Source: Lentzea californiensis
GTDB taxonomy: Bacteria > Actinomycetota > Actinomycetes > Mycobacteriales > Pseudonocardiaceae
Reading direction: 5' to 3'
DNA length: 64,000 nt
NCBI RefSeq assembly: GCF_024648825.1
Contig: NZ_JANBBE010000006.1
Coordinates: forward strand, 62,001-126,000
How positions within the stretch are numbered: position 1 is the first letter of the stretch; the number at the start of each line of letters is the position of its first letter. Made by a program: the position numbers and the translations under genes. Below are positions 35,380 through 44,004 of the stretch, piece by piece. The notes beneath the pieces were generated by a model that made no database searches, was not told the DNA's origin, and was given only the letters and a program-made list of their open reading frames with translations.

Positions 35380-36528
35380 TCAGCTGGCGGCGGTGACGAT
35401 GTGGTGAGCGGCGTGGTCGATCTCCTCGGCGGTGCTCCAGCGGCCTAGCGACAACCTCAGGGCGCCTATCGCGCGGTTGCTGGGCATGCCCATGGCGGTG
35501 AGCACGGGTGAGGGCTGGTGGTTGCCGCTGTGACACGCCGAGCCGGTGGAGGCGGCGATTGCCGTTGTGGCGTCGAGCAGTTCGTGTCCGGCGATGCCGT
35601 CGATGCTGATGTTGAGGGTGTTGGGCAGCCGGGCCGTCTCGGGGCCGTTGAGGTGGACTCGGCCGGGCAGCGCGGTGGTGAGCTGGTGGTGCAGGCGGTC
35701 GCGCAGCTCGCGGATGCGGTCGTGGCCGCCCGAGGCGAGGTCTTTAGCGGCGAGTTCGGCGGCGGTGCCGAGTGCGACAGCGAGCGCGACGTTCTCGGTG
35801 CCCGCGCGCAGGCCGTGTTCCTGGCCGCCGCCGTACACCAGCGGTTCCAGCGGTACACCGGGCCAGCTGCACAGGGCGCCGATTCCCTTGGGGGCGTACA
35901 TCTTGTGCCCCACCACCGTCACGAGATCGAGCTCGGTCGTGTCGAACGGGATCTTGCCGATCGCCTGGGCGGCATCGGTGTGGAACACCACGCCGTACTC
36001 GCGGGAGACGCGGGCCAGTTCGTCGATCGGTTGCAGGGCACCGGTTTCGTTGTTCGCCGCCATGACGGACACGAGGACGGTGCGTGGGCTGATCGCCGCG
36101 GTGAGATCGGCCGGGTCGACCAGGCCGTCGCTGTCTACGGGCAGGAACGTCACCTCCGCGTTGTGCCAGCGGCGCAACGACTCGCACGCCTGGAGCACGG
36201 CGGGGTGCTCGGTGGGTTGGGTGATCACGTGCGGCCGGGCGACACCGGCGGCGAGCACGATGCCGCGAATGGCGAGGTTGTCGGCCTCGGAGCCTGATCC
36301 GGTGAACACGATCCGCTCAGCTGAGGTGCCGAGGAGCCCTGCGATCTGTTCACGGGCATGGTCCAGCGCGATGCGGGACTCGCGGCCGTAGTGGTGGGTG
36401 CTGGACGGGTTGCCGAACTCCGCGGTCAGGTACGGCAGCATCGACTCGGCCACGACTGGGTCGATCGGTGTGGTCGCGTTGTAGTCGAGGTAGATCGGTC
36501 CATCGAGGAGTCCCTGTGGGACGGTCAC
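35380..36528 (-). CDS. Cysteine desulfurase, NifS/IscS-like
   Basis: A 382-aa PLP enzyme that removes sulfur from cysteine as a persulfide on its active-site cysteine. Features are YLDYNATTP at the start, the TEHPAV histidine region, PLP lysine K209 in VGHKMYAPKG, RAGTEN, and the catalytic C332 in STGSACHSG. The short loop around C332 resembles group I/NifS-type enzymes. It follows the MFS gene with a 4-nt overlap in a three-gene sulfur operon, so its role is probably in sulfane-sulfur supply or removal rather than general Fe-S assembly. Confidence 0.9.
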   Translation of the reverse strand: MTVPQGLLDGPIYLDYNATTPIDPVVAESMLPYLTAEFGNPSSTHHYGRESRIALDHAREQIAGLLGTSAERIVFTGSGSEADNLAIRGIVLAAGVARPHVITQPTEHPAVLQACESLRRWHNAEVTFLPVDSDGLVDPADLTAAISPRTVLVSVMAANNETGALQPIDELARVSREYGVVFHTDAAQAIGKIPFDTTELDLVTVVGHKMYAPKGIGALCSWPGVPLEPLVYGGGQEHGLRAGTENVALAVALGTAAELAAKDLASGGHDRIRELRDRLHHQLTTALPGRVHLNGPETARLPNTLNISIDGIAGHELLDATTAIAASTGSACHSGNHQPSPVLTAMGMPSNRAIGALRLSLGRWSTAEEIDHAAHHIVTAAS

Positions 36529-37763
36529 GTGCTGACCTTCCTGTTCGAGTGGGTTTCATACATGCGCGCGGCCACCACGATTCCGGACAGCGCGGTGAGT
36601 GCGGCGACCACCCACACCGCGGCGCGCAGGCCCCAGAGGTCGGCGACGACGCCGCCGAGCAGGGCACCTACCGCGAAGCCGCCGTCGCGCCAGAGCCGGT
36701 AGACGCCGACCGCTCGCGCGCGCCACGCCGGGTGCGCGACGTCGCCGATCGTCGCCAGCAAGGTCGGGTAGACCATGGCGGTGCCCGCGCCCAGCAGCAC
36801 GGCCGCGACCAGCCACACCGTGAAGGTGTCCGCGACCGCGACGAGTGCGAGCGCGGCGGCCTGGACGAGCATGCCTGCGGTGATCAGGTGTTTGCGGCCC
36901 CAGCGGTCCGACAGCGGACCGGTGACCAGCTGCCCCAGACCCCACACGGCCGGGTAGACGGCGGCCAGGACGCCGATCTTGGCGATCGAGAGGCCGGCGG
37001 TGGCGAACAGGATCGGGAACAGGCCCCACGCCAGGCCGTCGTTGAGGTTGTTGACCATCCCGGCCTGGCTGGCCGCGGACAGCGCGGGTTCTCGCAGGCT
37101 GGTGCGGGTGAAGATCTCCCGGTCACTCGGCATGCCCTCAGCGGCAGCGGGGTGCTGTGTCGCTTCAAGTCGTGCGTGTTCTCGGGTCTCTCGCACTGCG
37201 AAGACGGTCAATCCGATCCCGAGGACTACATAGGACAGCCCGAGCAGGAACGGTGCCGGGCGCAGCCCGTAGCGGGCGGCGAGGTAGCCGGTGGCGAGGG
37301 CGGTGACCGCGACGGCGATGTAGCCGGCGGCTTCGTTGAGGCCCATCGCGAGGCCGCGGCGGGACGGTCCGGCCAGGTCGATCTTCATGATGACGGTGGT
37401 GGACCAGGTCAGGCCCTGGTTGATGCCGAGCAGCACGTTCGCCGCGATCACCCAGCCCCATGACGGTGCCCAGATCAGCATCAGCGGGACGGGGATCGCG
37501 GCCAGCCAGCCGGCCAGCAGTACCGGGTGGCGGCCGAAGCGGTCGGACCAGGTGCCGGCGAAGTAGTTGGTGGCGGCCTTGGTCAGGCCGAAGGCGACCA
37601 CGTAGGTGAGTACGAAGGTGTAGCCGGTGAGGCCGAACTCGTCCTTGGCCAGCAGCGGCAGGATCGCGCGTTCCTGTCCGAGCACGCCGCCGACCAGTGC
37701 GTTGACCGCGATGAGCAGGCTGAACTGGGCGAGGTTGGCGCGCAGGCCGAGTTGGAGGCTCAC
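36525..37763 (-). CDS. MFS transporter in the sulfur operon
   Basis: A 412-aa, 12-helix major facilitator. The loop 2-3 motif is present (GTWSDRFGRHPVLL), as is its second-half copy (GPLSDRWGRKHLI). The GTG start at 37763 overlaps the stop of the MBL-rhodanese gene (GTGA), and its stop overlaps the cysteine desulfurase start, so all three are translationally coupled. It may export a sulfur compound such as thiosulfate, or import a thiol; the substrate is inferred only from context. Confidence 0.85.
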   Translation of the reverse strand: MSLQLGLRANLAQFSLLIAVNALVGGVLGQERAILPLLAKDEFGLTGYTFVLTYVVAFGLTKAATNYFAGTWSDRFGRHPVLLAGWLAAIPVPLMLIWAPSWGWVIAANVLLGINQGLTWSTTVIMKIDLAGPSRRGLAMGLNEAAGYIAVAVTALATGYLAARYGLRPAPFLLGLSYVVLGIGLTVFAVRETREHARLEATQHPAAAEGMPSDREIFTRTSLREPALSAASQAGMVNNLNDGLAWGLFPILFATAGLSIAKIGVLAAVYPAVWGLGQLVTGPLSDRWGRKHLITAGMLVQAAALALVAVADTFTVWLVAAVLLGAGTAMVYPTLLATIGDVAHPAWRARAVGVYRLWRDGGFAVGALLGGVVADLWGLRAAVWVVAALTALSGIVVAARMYETHSNRKVST

Positions 37764-39112
37764 CGGCCACTCTCCAGGCGTCCGCCGGTCGCGTCGGCCC
37801 AGTCCTGAGGTCCGCCGGTGAGTACGGCGACGTCGCGGTGTCCTGCCTGTTCGAGGAGGCTCGCGGCACCCATGGCACGTTCGCCGTGTCCGCACATCAC
37901 GATCAATGGCTCCTGAGGCACTTCGTCGACGCGGCTGGGCAGGTTGCCGAGTTCGACGTGCTGCGCGCCCGGCAGGTGCCCGGAGGTGAACTCCGGTTCC
38001 TGCCGGATGTCCAGCACCGGTCCGCTCACCTGATCCGGGCGCACCAACTTGGTTGTGGTCGTGGGAAGTTCGGCGGCAGTCCACGCATCCATTCCGCCGT
38101 CGAGTTCGCCCGCGAGGTCGAGGTAGCCGATCTTGGCTGCCTGCCAGGCGATCTCCGCGGGGTCCTGGTCGGCGCCGCGCACCACGACCAGCGGCCGGTT
38201 GTGCGGTGCCAGCCAGCCGAGCCACGATGCGAACACCGGCCGCAGCGGAATCGACAGCGCGCCAGGCACGTGCGCGGCAGCGAACTCGTCGACCGGCCGG
38301 ACGTCGATCAACCGCGCGCCGTCGGCCAGAAGTCGCCGCACCGCACCGACATCCAGCGGCCGCAGCTCAGGTGTTCCCGTGAGAACGCCCTGGCGGTTGA
38401 TCTCGCCGAGCCGACGGAAGTACGGCGGATAGCTGCCCAGCGAGCCGAGCAGCTCCTTCACGAAGCTGTCTTCGTCAGCCGCGCGCAGCAACGGGTTCGT
38501 CGCCTTCTCCCGGCCGATCGTGCTGGTGCGATCCGCACCGGGTGGGGCGGAGCAGAAAGATCCGGCGCCGTGCGTGGGCCAGACGGTCACGTCGTCGGGC
38601 AGCTCGGCGAGCCTGCGCAGCGACGCGTACTGGGCGCGAGCGAGTTCCTCGGTCCGGTCGGGTGAGACGAGGTCGGTGCGGGCGGCGGCGCCGACGATCA
38701 GCGAGCCGCCGGTGAACACCCCGAGCGGACGGTCGCCGTCGAGCAGCAGGAACGACAGGTGCTCGTCGGTGTGACCGGGCGTGCCCAACGCCCGCAGACG
38801 TAAGCCGCCGAGGTCGACCTCGTCGCTCTCACGCAGCCCGCTGTGCGCGAACTCGCGGTGTCCGGCCGCGGAGGCGAGCACGCGGGTGCCCTCGGTCGCG
38901 GAAAGCTGACGGGCTCCGGACAGGAAGTCGGCGTGCAGGTGTGTGTCGGCGGCGAACGCCACCCTCAGCCCACGTCGCTGGGCGGCGCTGCTGACTTCCC
39001 TCAGGTCGAGGCTCACGTCGACCACCAGCGCCCGGCCGTCTCCCAGGTCGACCAGATACGCGGAATTTCCCAGTCCCTCGTCGACAAGCGGGACTACCTC
39101 AGGCATGGCCAT
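37760..39112 (-). CDS. Persulfide dioxygenase-like MBL fold fused to two rhodanese domains
   Basis: A 450-aa protein. The N-terminal metallo-beta-lactamase domain (1-240) has THLHADF (H58, H60, D62) and GTPGHTDEHLSF, as in ETHE1-type non-haem iron persulfide dioxygenases. Two rhodanese domains follow: about 255-345, where VVVRGADQD lacks a catalytic cysteine, and about 355-450, with the active cysteine in IVMCGHGER. It should oxidise glutathione-like persulfides to sulfite and pass sulfane sulfur. AAGGAGA precedes ATG 39112. It is divergent from the ArsR-rhodanese regulator. Confidence 0.9.
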   Translation of the reverse strand: MAMPEVVPLVDEGLGNSAYLVDLGDGRALVVDVSLDLREVSSAAQRRGLRVAFAADTHLHADFLSGARQLSATEGTRVLASAAGHREFAHSGLRESDEVDLGGLRLRALGTPGHTDEHLSFLLLDGDRPLGVFTGGSLIVGAAARTDLVSPDRTEELARAQYASLRRLAELPDDVTVWPTHGAGSFCSAPPGADRTSTIGREKATNPLLRAADEDSFVKELLGSLGSYPPYFRRLGEINRQGVLTGTPELRPLDVGAVRRLLADGARLIDVRPVDEFAAAHVPGALSIPLRPVFASWLGWLAPHNRPLVVVRGADQDPAEIAWQAAKIGYLDLAGELDGGMDAWTAAELPTTTTKLVRPDQVSGPVLDIRQEPEFTSGHLPGAQHVELGNLPSRVDEVPQEPLIVMCGHGERAMGAASLLEQAGHRDVAVLTGGPQDWADATGGRLESGR

Positions 39113-39145
39113 CGTCTCCTTCCCACATCCAGTGTTCTACACTAT

Positions 39146-39161
39146 TCCAAGGATGATTGGA
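39146..39161. promoter_or_regulatory. Operator of the ArsR-rhodanese regulator
   Basis: TCCAA-N6-TTGGA lies just downstream of a -10-like TACACT (39138-39143) and 5 nt before the regulator ATG. It lies between the divergent regulator and sulfur operon, and is the probable autoregulatory site. Confidence 0.55.
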
Positions 39162-39166
39162 GAACT

Positions 39167-39820
39167 ATGGGTGACCGGGATGCCAAGAACGCGTTGTTCG
39201 ACCAGTTCGCTCGGGTCGGCAAGGCCCTAGCGAGCGGCAAGCGGCTGGAACTGCTCGACCTGATCGCACAGGGTGAGCGCACGGTCGACGCGCTCGCGAA
39301 GTCGTCGGGACTGGGGCTGACCACCGCGTCGGCGCATCTGCAGACCCTCAAGCAGGCCAATCTCGTGATCACCCGGCGTGAAGGCACGAAGATCTTCTAC
39401 CGGCTGGCCGGGGACGACGTCGCCGCGTTGTTCGCACTGCTGCGCACCGTCGCGGATGACCGGTTGCCGGACGTTCGCACGGCGCGTGAGGCCTATCTCG
39501 GCGACGACACGGACGCAGTCAGCCGCGAGGAGCTCCTCGAACGCGTCCGGTCGGGACGTGCGACGGTGATCGACGTGCGGCCCGCCGAGGAGTACGCCGC
39601 CGGGCACATCCCCGGTGCCGTGTCCGTTCCACTGGACGAGCTGGCGGACCGGCTGGCCGAGTTCCCGGCCGACCAGGAGGTCGTGGCGTACTGCCGCGGC
39701 GCCTACTGCGTGCTCTCCCACGACGCCGTCCGCCTGCTCACCGCGCAGGGACGAACGGCCCGCCGCCTTGCCGACGGCATGCTCGAGTGGCGCCTCGCCG
39801 AACTCCCCGTCGCGGTCTGA
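39167..39820 (+). CDS. ArsR-family HTH fused to a rhodanese domain
   Basis: A 217-aa fusion. The winged helix (1-100) has the recognition helix LTTASAHLQTLKQANLV. A single rhodanese domain (about 115-217) holds the catalytic C176 and a second cysteine C181 (VAYCRGAYC). The ATG is supported by GGAG. The fusion suggests direct sensing of persulfide or thiosulfate at C176/C181, controlling the divergent dioxygenase-MFS-desulfurase operon. ArsR-rhodanese fusions and ArsR persulfide sensors are known; the ligand here is inferred. Confidence 0.9.
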   Translation: MGDRDAKNALFDQFARVGKALASGKRLELLDLIAQGERTVDALAKSSGLGLTTASAHLQTLKQANLVITRREGTKIFYRLAGDDVAALFALLRTVADDRLPDVRTAREAYLGDDTDAVSREELLERVRSGRATVIDVRPAEEYAAGHIPGAVSVPLDELADRLAEFPADQEVVAYCRGAYCVLSHDAVRLLTAQGRTARRLADGMLEWRLAELPVAV

Positions 39821-39839
39821 CGCCCGAGAAACGGACACT

Positions 39840-40243
39840 CTGATCACTCGTCACCCTGCCCAGCGACGCATCCTGACGGTGCTGGCCGCAGCCCAGGTCC
39901 TCAGCGGGGCCGGCCTGGCCGCGGGCATCACCGTCGGCCCGCTGCTCGCCCAGGACATGCTCGGCGCCACCAGCGCGGCAGGCTTACCCGCGGCACTGTT
40001 CACCATCGGCTCCGCTCTCGCGGCCCTGCTGATCGCCCGCGTCTCCGGCCTGCGCGGCAGACGCGCCGGCGGCTACCTCACCGGTGCGGTGGGTGCGCTC
40101 GGCGTCGTCATCGCTGCCGCCACCGACAACGCCGTGCTGCTGTTCGTCGCGTTGTTCGTCTACGGCGCGGGCAGCGCGACCAACCTCCAGGCGCGCTACG
40201 CCGGCGCCGACCTCGCCGCCCCGCAACGCCGAGGACGCGCGGT
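39840..40243 (+). pseudogene. MFS transporter, N-terminal third only
   Basis: About 135 residues cover the first four helices of an MFS protein (VLAAAQVLSGAGLAAGITVG, then LLAQDMLGATSAAGLPAAL), ending at LAAPQRRGRAVST. There is no ATG/GTG/TTG at the expected start: the frame begins with CTG at 39840, or GTG 39878 further in. Beyond 40243 the sequence switches to an unrelated STAND/WD40 gene, so the remaining eight helices were deleted at this junction. It sits directly after the ArsR-rhodanese gene and may once have been part of its unit. Confidence 0.72.
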
Positions 40244-40251
40244 GAGCACGG

Positions 40252-41678
40252 TTCGACGTCTCCGATCTACCCGAGACCGCCGGCCAGGCCATGGACAGGT
40301 ACCTCGACGCCTGCGGGCCCGACCGAGCACTGGTGCGGCGAGTGCTCACCGCGCTCGCGTTCGCCCGCGGCGAGGGCCTGTCCCGCGACAGCGCCTGGCT
40401 CACCATCGCCGACGCGCTCCACAGTGGACACAAGCACACACTTCTCGACCTGGACACGGTCTTCCAAAGCGCCGCGAATTACCTCGTCGAACGGCACGAC
40501 GGCCACTACCGGCTCTACCACCACGCGCTCAACGAACACCTCCAGGAGCACATCCGGTCACCGGAACACGCCATCACCGCCGCGTTCGTGGAAACCGGCA
40601 ACTGGCAGCGGGCCTCGCCGTACGTGCTTCGGCACCTGCCCGAGCACGCCGTGGCGGCCGGGGTCCTGGACGACCTGCTCGACGATGCGGGTTTCCTCGT
40701 CCACGCCGAACCGTTCGGCCTGCTGACTTCCTTGCGACACAACAGAACCCGGCACGGACAGCTGGTGTCCTCCGTCTACCGGGCCTCCCAGCACCTGGAG
40801 GCGCATCCGGACACAAGGCGTCTTCAGCTCGCGATCGACGCGGCCAGATACGGCGTGGACGACCTGCTGGGAAAGTTCAACGCGCTGGCCACAGCGCAAT
40901 GGCAGGTCCGGTTCGCCACCGGACACGGGGTATCTCCTGCCACGGTGGCCATGCTGACATGATCAGCCGGCTGGTCGTCGTGGGCGTGGACGAGCAGGCG
41001 ACCGCCTTCTCCTCCGGCTACGACGGGGTGCGGGCGTGGCATCTGGCTGACATGCGCCAGATGGGCAGGTTCGAGGGTGTGTTCCCGGCGCTCGCCGCAA
41101 CCGTGCGCCAAGGTGTGCCGATCGCGCTTGTCGGGTGTCAGGACGGAGCCGTGCGGCTCTGGGATCCGGTCGAAGACCGCGTGGTCGGGGTGATCCCCGG
41201 TCCAGACGGAGTTGACGGGTCAGCTTCATCGACATCGCCGACGACGGGCACCGCCAGGTGGCCGTGACGACGCACAGCGCTGACGGCTGGAACGGCCAGC
41301 AGCTGTGGGTGCGGGACCCGCGCACCCTGGAGGTCCTCGGCTGGTACGGCACCGCCGATTTCCACGGTCCTGATCTCGAACCTGAGCGCGGGACGCGGAC
41401 ACGGTCGCGGCCTCTCCGGGCACGAGGACGCGATCACCGGCGTGATCATGGCGAGCCTGCACGGCAGGCCGGCCGTCATCACCGGCAGCAAGGACCGGAC
41501 GATCCGGCTGTGGGACCTCGAAACCCGGGAACGCTCGGACGTGGTGCGCCTCGCGGAAGCGGTGAACTGTCTGGCCATCGGTGGCCGCGGCACGCTCGTC
41601 TTCGGCCTGGGACCGGGCGTCGTCACGATGAACGCACCCGGCCTGACCGCGCTCACGCCGACTCAGCGACCGCTTTGA
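40252..41678 (+). pseudogene. STAND-NTPase/WD40 protein, broken 3' half
   Basis: Four consecutive frames together read as the C-terminal half of a large signal-transduction NTPase. First (40252-40962) a helical region: YLDACGPDRALVRRVLTALA, then LYHHALNEHLQEHI, HAVAAGVLDDLLDDAGFLVH. Then WD40-type blades at 40960-41220 (VVVGVDEQATAFSSGYDG, CQDGAVRLWD), 41225-41400 (GQQLWVRDPRTLEVLGW) and 41442-41678 (ITGSKDRTIRLWDLETRE). The P-loop NTPase and the effector N-terminus are missing, replaced by the MFS fragment. Frame changes fall near 40962, 41220 and 41400. Confidence 0.72.
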
Positions 41679-42098
41679 GCCAGGACTCTCCTGACGGGCC
41701 CTGACCTCCAGCGATGCGACACCGCCATCCGCACGGGTGCACGAGTTGACCACCTTCACCTGTTCCTCCGGCAACAGCGTGTAGACCGCGTTGTCGTTGC
41801 GGGCACGTTCACCGGGACGTATTGCAATTCTTGATCGAGGTCCAGGACGGTCGTATGACCACCAACGACCCGGCACAGTATTTTCGATGTCGGCGTGTAG
41901 TTCTGGACGAAGCGCGACAACGGCGGCTGCGTTTTCCTGCGGCGGCCCGATTCGCGCCTGGTGCACGAGAACGGCAGCGGAAGGCCGGCCTTGCCTGGGG
42001 GCGCACCTTTCGTGACCGTCCGTGCACAGGGCACTGGATCTCACGGCCATGTCCGACCAGTATGTTCGCGAGCCGCCGAAACGAGGGAGTGTGCGCCC
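41679..42098. other. 420-bp stretch without an assigned gene
   Basis: No intact gene. On the minus strand around 41750-41920 two frames together read DLDQELQYVPVNVPA and ARNDNAVYTLLPEEQVKVVN, suggesting one more frameshifted remnant of unknown family. A GAGGGAG at 42083-42089 serves the next gene. Confidence 0.35.
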
Positions 42099-42539
42099 GT
42101 GGTCAGGGTGGGCAGCATGGACGAGGCCGAGCGCCTGAGGGAGTCGCTGCGGGACCGGCGCGCCGTGGAAGTGGTGGGGTCGGTCACCGGCGTCGGACTG
42201 GTGGGCATTCCCGCGACCGGCGCGGATCGCATCGAGGTCGATCCCGATGACTTCGACCAGGCGATCCGGCACCTCCACCGGCGCCGCGACGAACTGGCGG
42301 GGCACTTGGCGGACAGCGCTGTTCTGGCCGCGCCGCTGCCTGACGGCAAGGGGCCGGTCGCGGTTCGGATGCGCAAGGCGTTCGGCCTGCGGGCGAGGGA
42401 TGTCGAGGGTGGCGTCCGGGCCGCGTTGCAGTCCTACGTGCAGCAGCTCGACCTGGTGATCGCTGCGCTGGAGAACGTGAAGACGACGCACGTGGCCGTG
42501 GACGAGACCGCTGCCGCGACCTTCAAGAGGCAGGCATGA
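42099..42539 (+). CDS. PE-like type VII secretion-associated protein
   Basis: A 146-aa helical protein. GTG 42099 is chosen because GAGGGAG lies 9 nt upstream; ATG 42117 is the alternative. The middle IEVDPDDFDQAIRHLHRRRD resembles the start of PE-type helical hairpins in Pseudonocardiales, followed by a second long helix (VRAALQSYVQQLDLVIAALE). Its stop overlaps the start of the PPE-like gene (ATGA), the classic PE/PPE arrangement. Secretion as a heterodimer is inferred from the family. Confidence 0.7.
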   Translation: MVRVGSMDEAERLRESLRDRRAVEVVGSVTGVGLVGIPATGADRIEVDPDDFDQAIRHLHRRRDELAGHLADSAVLAAPLPDGKGPVAVRMRKAFGLRARDVEGGVRAALQSYVQQLDLVIAALENVKTTHVAVDETAAATFKRQA

Positions 42540-43735
42540 GCAGGCGGGACAAAGGCTACTTCTCCGAGGAGCACCGGCCGACCGCGAAGCAGGTCAGACG
42601 CCAGAGCAGGCTCAGGGAACAACGCCGCGCGAATCTGCGCGAGGACGCGTTCGACTCCGGGACCATCCGCTGGGAGGCGTACACGCACCAGCAGATGTGG
42701 GACATGGTGCACTCGGCGGATCTGCCGGGCATGTCCGTGCGGAGCGGCCAGTGGCAGGACCTCGTGCCCCAGCTGCGCAGCACGTCGCGCTCGGTGAAGG
42801 ACATCGTCAACAGACTCACCTCGTCGTGGCGCGGCCCGTCGGCGGAGCTGGCAGCCCAGGCAGCGTCGGCGCTGACCTCGTGGGGTGAGACGGTCGGGGA
42901 CTCGGCCGAGAGGGTCGCCAGCGGGCTCGAGACCTACACGACCCTGCTCCAGGAGACCAAGCGGCGGCTGCCCGAACCCGTGCACTACTGGGCCGAACGG
43001 CGTTTCAACGAGGGGTACGACGTCAAGGTGGCCGAAGGGCCGCAGGGCGTGAACCTGCTCGACCAGCTGATCGACGACCACATGCCGAGCAAGGCCGAGG
43101 CGCGCAACGCCAAGGCGGAGGCGGTGGCCGTCATGCAGGTCTACGAGAACGAGAGCAGGAGCACCCGCGGCACCCTTCCGGTGTTCGACACGGCGCCGCC
43201 GACCGCGCAGCAACCGCAACCGGGTCCGGCTGCCCCACCGCCGCTTGCAGCGAGCCCTGCTCCCCCACCGGGACCGGAACCGGCGCCACGGCCACCGGAG
43301 CAGTCACCGGTGCCCGGCGTTCGACCGCCGGAACCGGTGAACACCGAAAGCACAACGGTTGCCGCCTTCGGTCCCACGGGTGCAGGGGCCTCCAACGGCT
43401 CGGCGACCTTCGGCGGACCGGGTGGCACCAGCGGCCTCCATGGCGCCATGCCGGGGATGTCAGGCGGCACCACCGCGGGATTGCCGGGCAGCGCCGGCCC
43501 TGGAACTCCGGGTGGTGCCACCGGTGTGCTCGGCCAGCAGGCCGGACGTGGCACGTCGGCGGGTCTGAGCGGCCGCGGCGCGACAGCCGTGCCCGGTGCG
43601 CCGGGATACGGCATGATGCCGCCGCCGGCAGGTGGCGGCACGGACGAAGAACGGCACCACCCCAACCGGTACGCGGAGAAGATGGATCTCCTGGACGACA
43701 TTCCACCGGGTGCGCCGCCCGTGCTGGGCGGATGA
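42536..43735 (+). CDS. PPE-like protein with Pro/Gly-rich C-terminus
   Basis: A 399-aa protein. A highly basic N-terminus (1-40) precedes the helical PPE-like domain (about 45-190) with W98-R-G100 in TSSWRGPSAELAA, the expected turn motif. Residues about 215-375 form a low-complexity Pro- then Gly-rich region (PAPPPGPEPAPRPPE; GGTSGLHGAMPGMSGG), with an acidic tail (MDLLDDIPPGAPPV). It is probably a type VII substrate partnered with the upstream PE-like protein and chaperoned by the EspG encoded at 45993. Confidence 0.8.
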   Translation: MSRRDKGYFSEEHRPTAKQVRRQSRLREQRRANLREDAFDSGTIRWEAYTHQQMWDMVHSADLPGMSVRSGQWQDLVPQLRSTSRSVKDIVNRLTSSWRGPSAELAAQAASALTSWGETVGDSAERVASGLETYTTLLQETKRRLPEPVHYWAERRFNEGYDVKVAEGPQGVNLLDQLIDDHMPSKAEARNAKAEAVAVMQVYENESRSTRGTLPVFDTAPPTAQQPQPGPAAPPPLAASPAPPPGPEPAPRPPEQSPVPGVRPPEPVNTESTTVAAFGPTGAGASNGSATFGGPGGTSGLHGAMPGMSGGTTAGLPGSAGPGTPGGATGVLGQQAGRGTSAGLSGRGATAVPGAPGYGMMPPPAGGGTDEERHHPNRYAEKMDLLDDIPPGAPPVLGG

Positions 43736-44004
43736 GCGACGGGTACGTCGTCGACGTCGCCGCCGTGTCCGTGACGGCGCAGCGGTTGGACGACACGGCC
43801 GCCGAGGTCGACGCGGTGGCCGCCGCGCTCGGTGAGGGCTGCGGCGGAGATCTGGGGCCGGGCGTCACGGCGGCTGCCGACGAGCTCCTGCGGTCGTGGG
43901 CGGACAGGATGGCCGCGCTTCGTGCCACGCTCGCGGACGCAGCCGGCGACCTCCGGTCGGCCGGTGCGGCCTACCTCGACGCCGAAGAGTTGCGCCATGA
44001 GTGA
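43732..44004 (+). CDS. EspC-like small type VII protein
   Basis: A 90-aa helical-hairpin protein overlapping the PPE-like stop by 4 nt. A VDVAAVSVTAQRLDDTAAEV helix is followed by WADRMAALRATLADAAGDLR and an acidic end with Y-L-D-A-E-E-L, resembling the YxxxD/E export signal. The pattern fits EspC/DUF2580-type ESX proteins. Confidence 0.72.
   Translation: MSDGYVVDVAAVSVTAQRLDDTAAEVDAVAAALGEGCGGDLGPGVTAAADELLRSWADRMAALRATLADAAGDLRSAGAAYLDAEELRHE

Noticed and set aside
36525..38225. 566-aa form of the MFS protein
   Set aside because: The extra N-terminus is an alternate frame of the MBL-rhodanese gene; GTG 37763 gives the normal MFS start.
39840..41267. Single 550-aa protein from 39615 to 41267
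   Set aside because: The frame merges the antisense-like tail of the ArsR-rhodanese gene, an MFS fragment and parts of a WD40 gene; it is not one protein.
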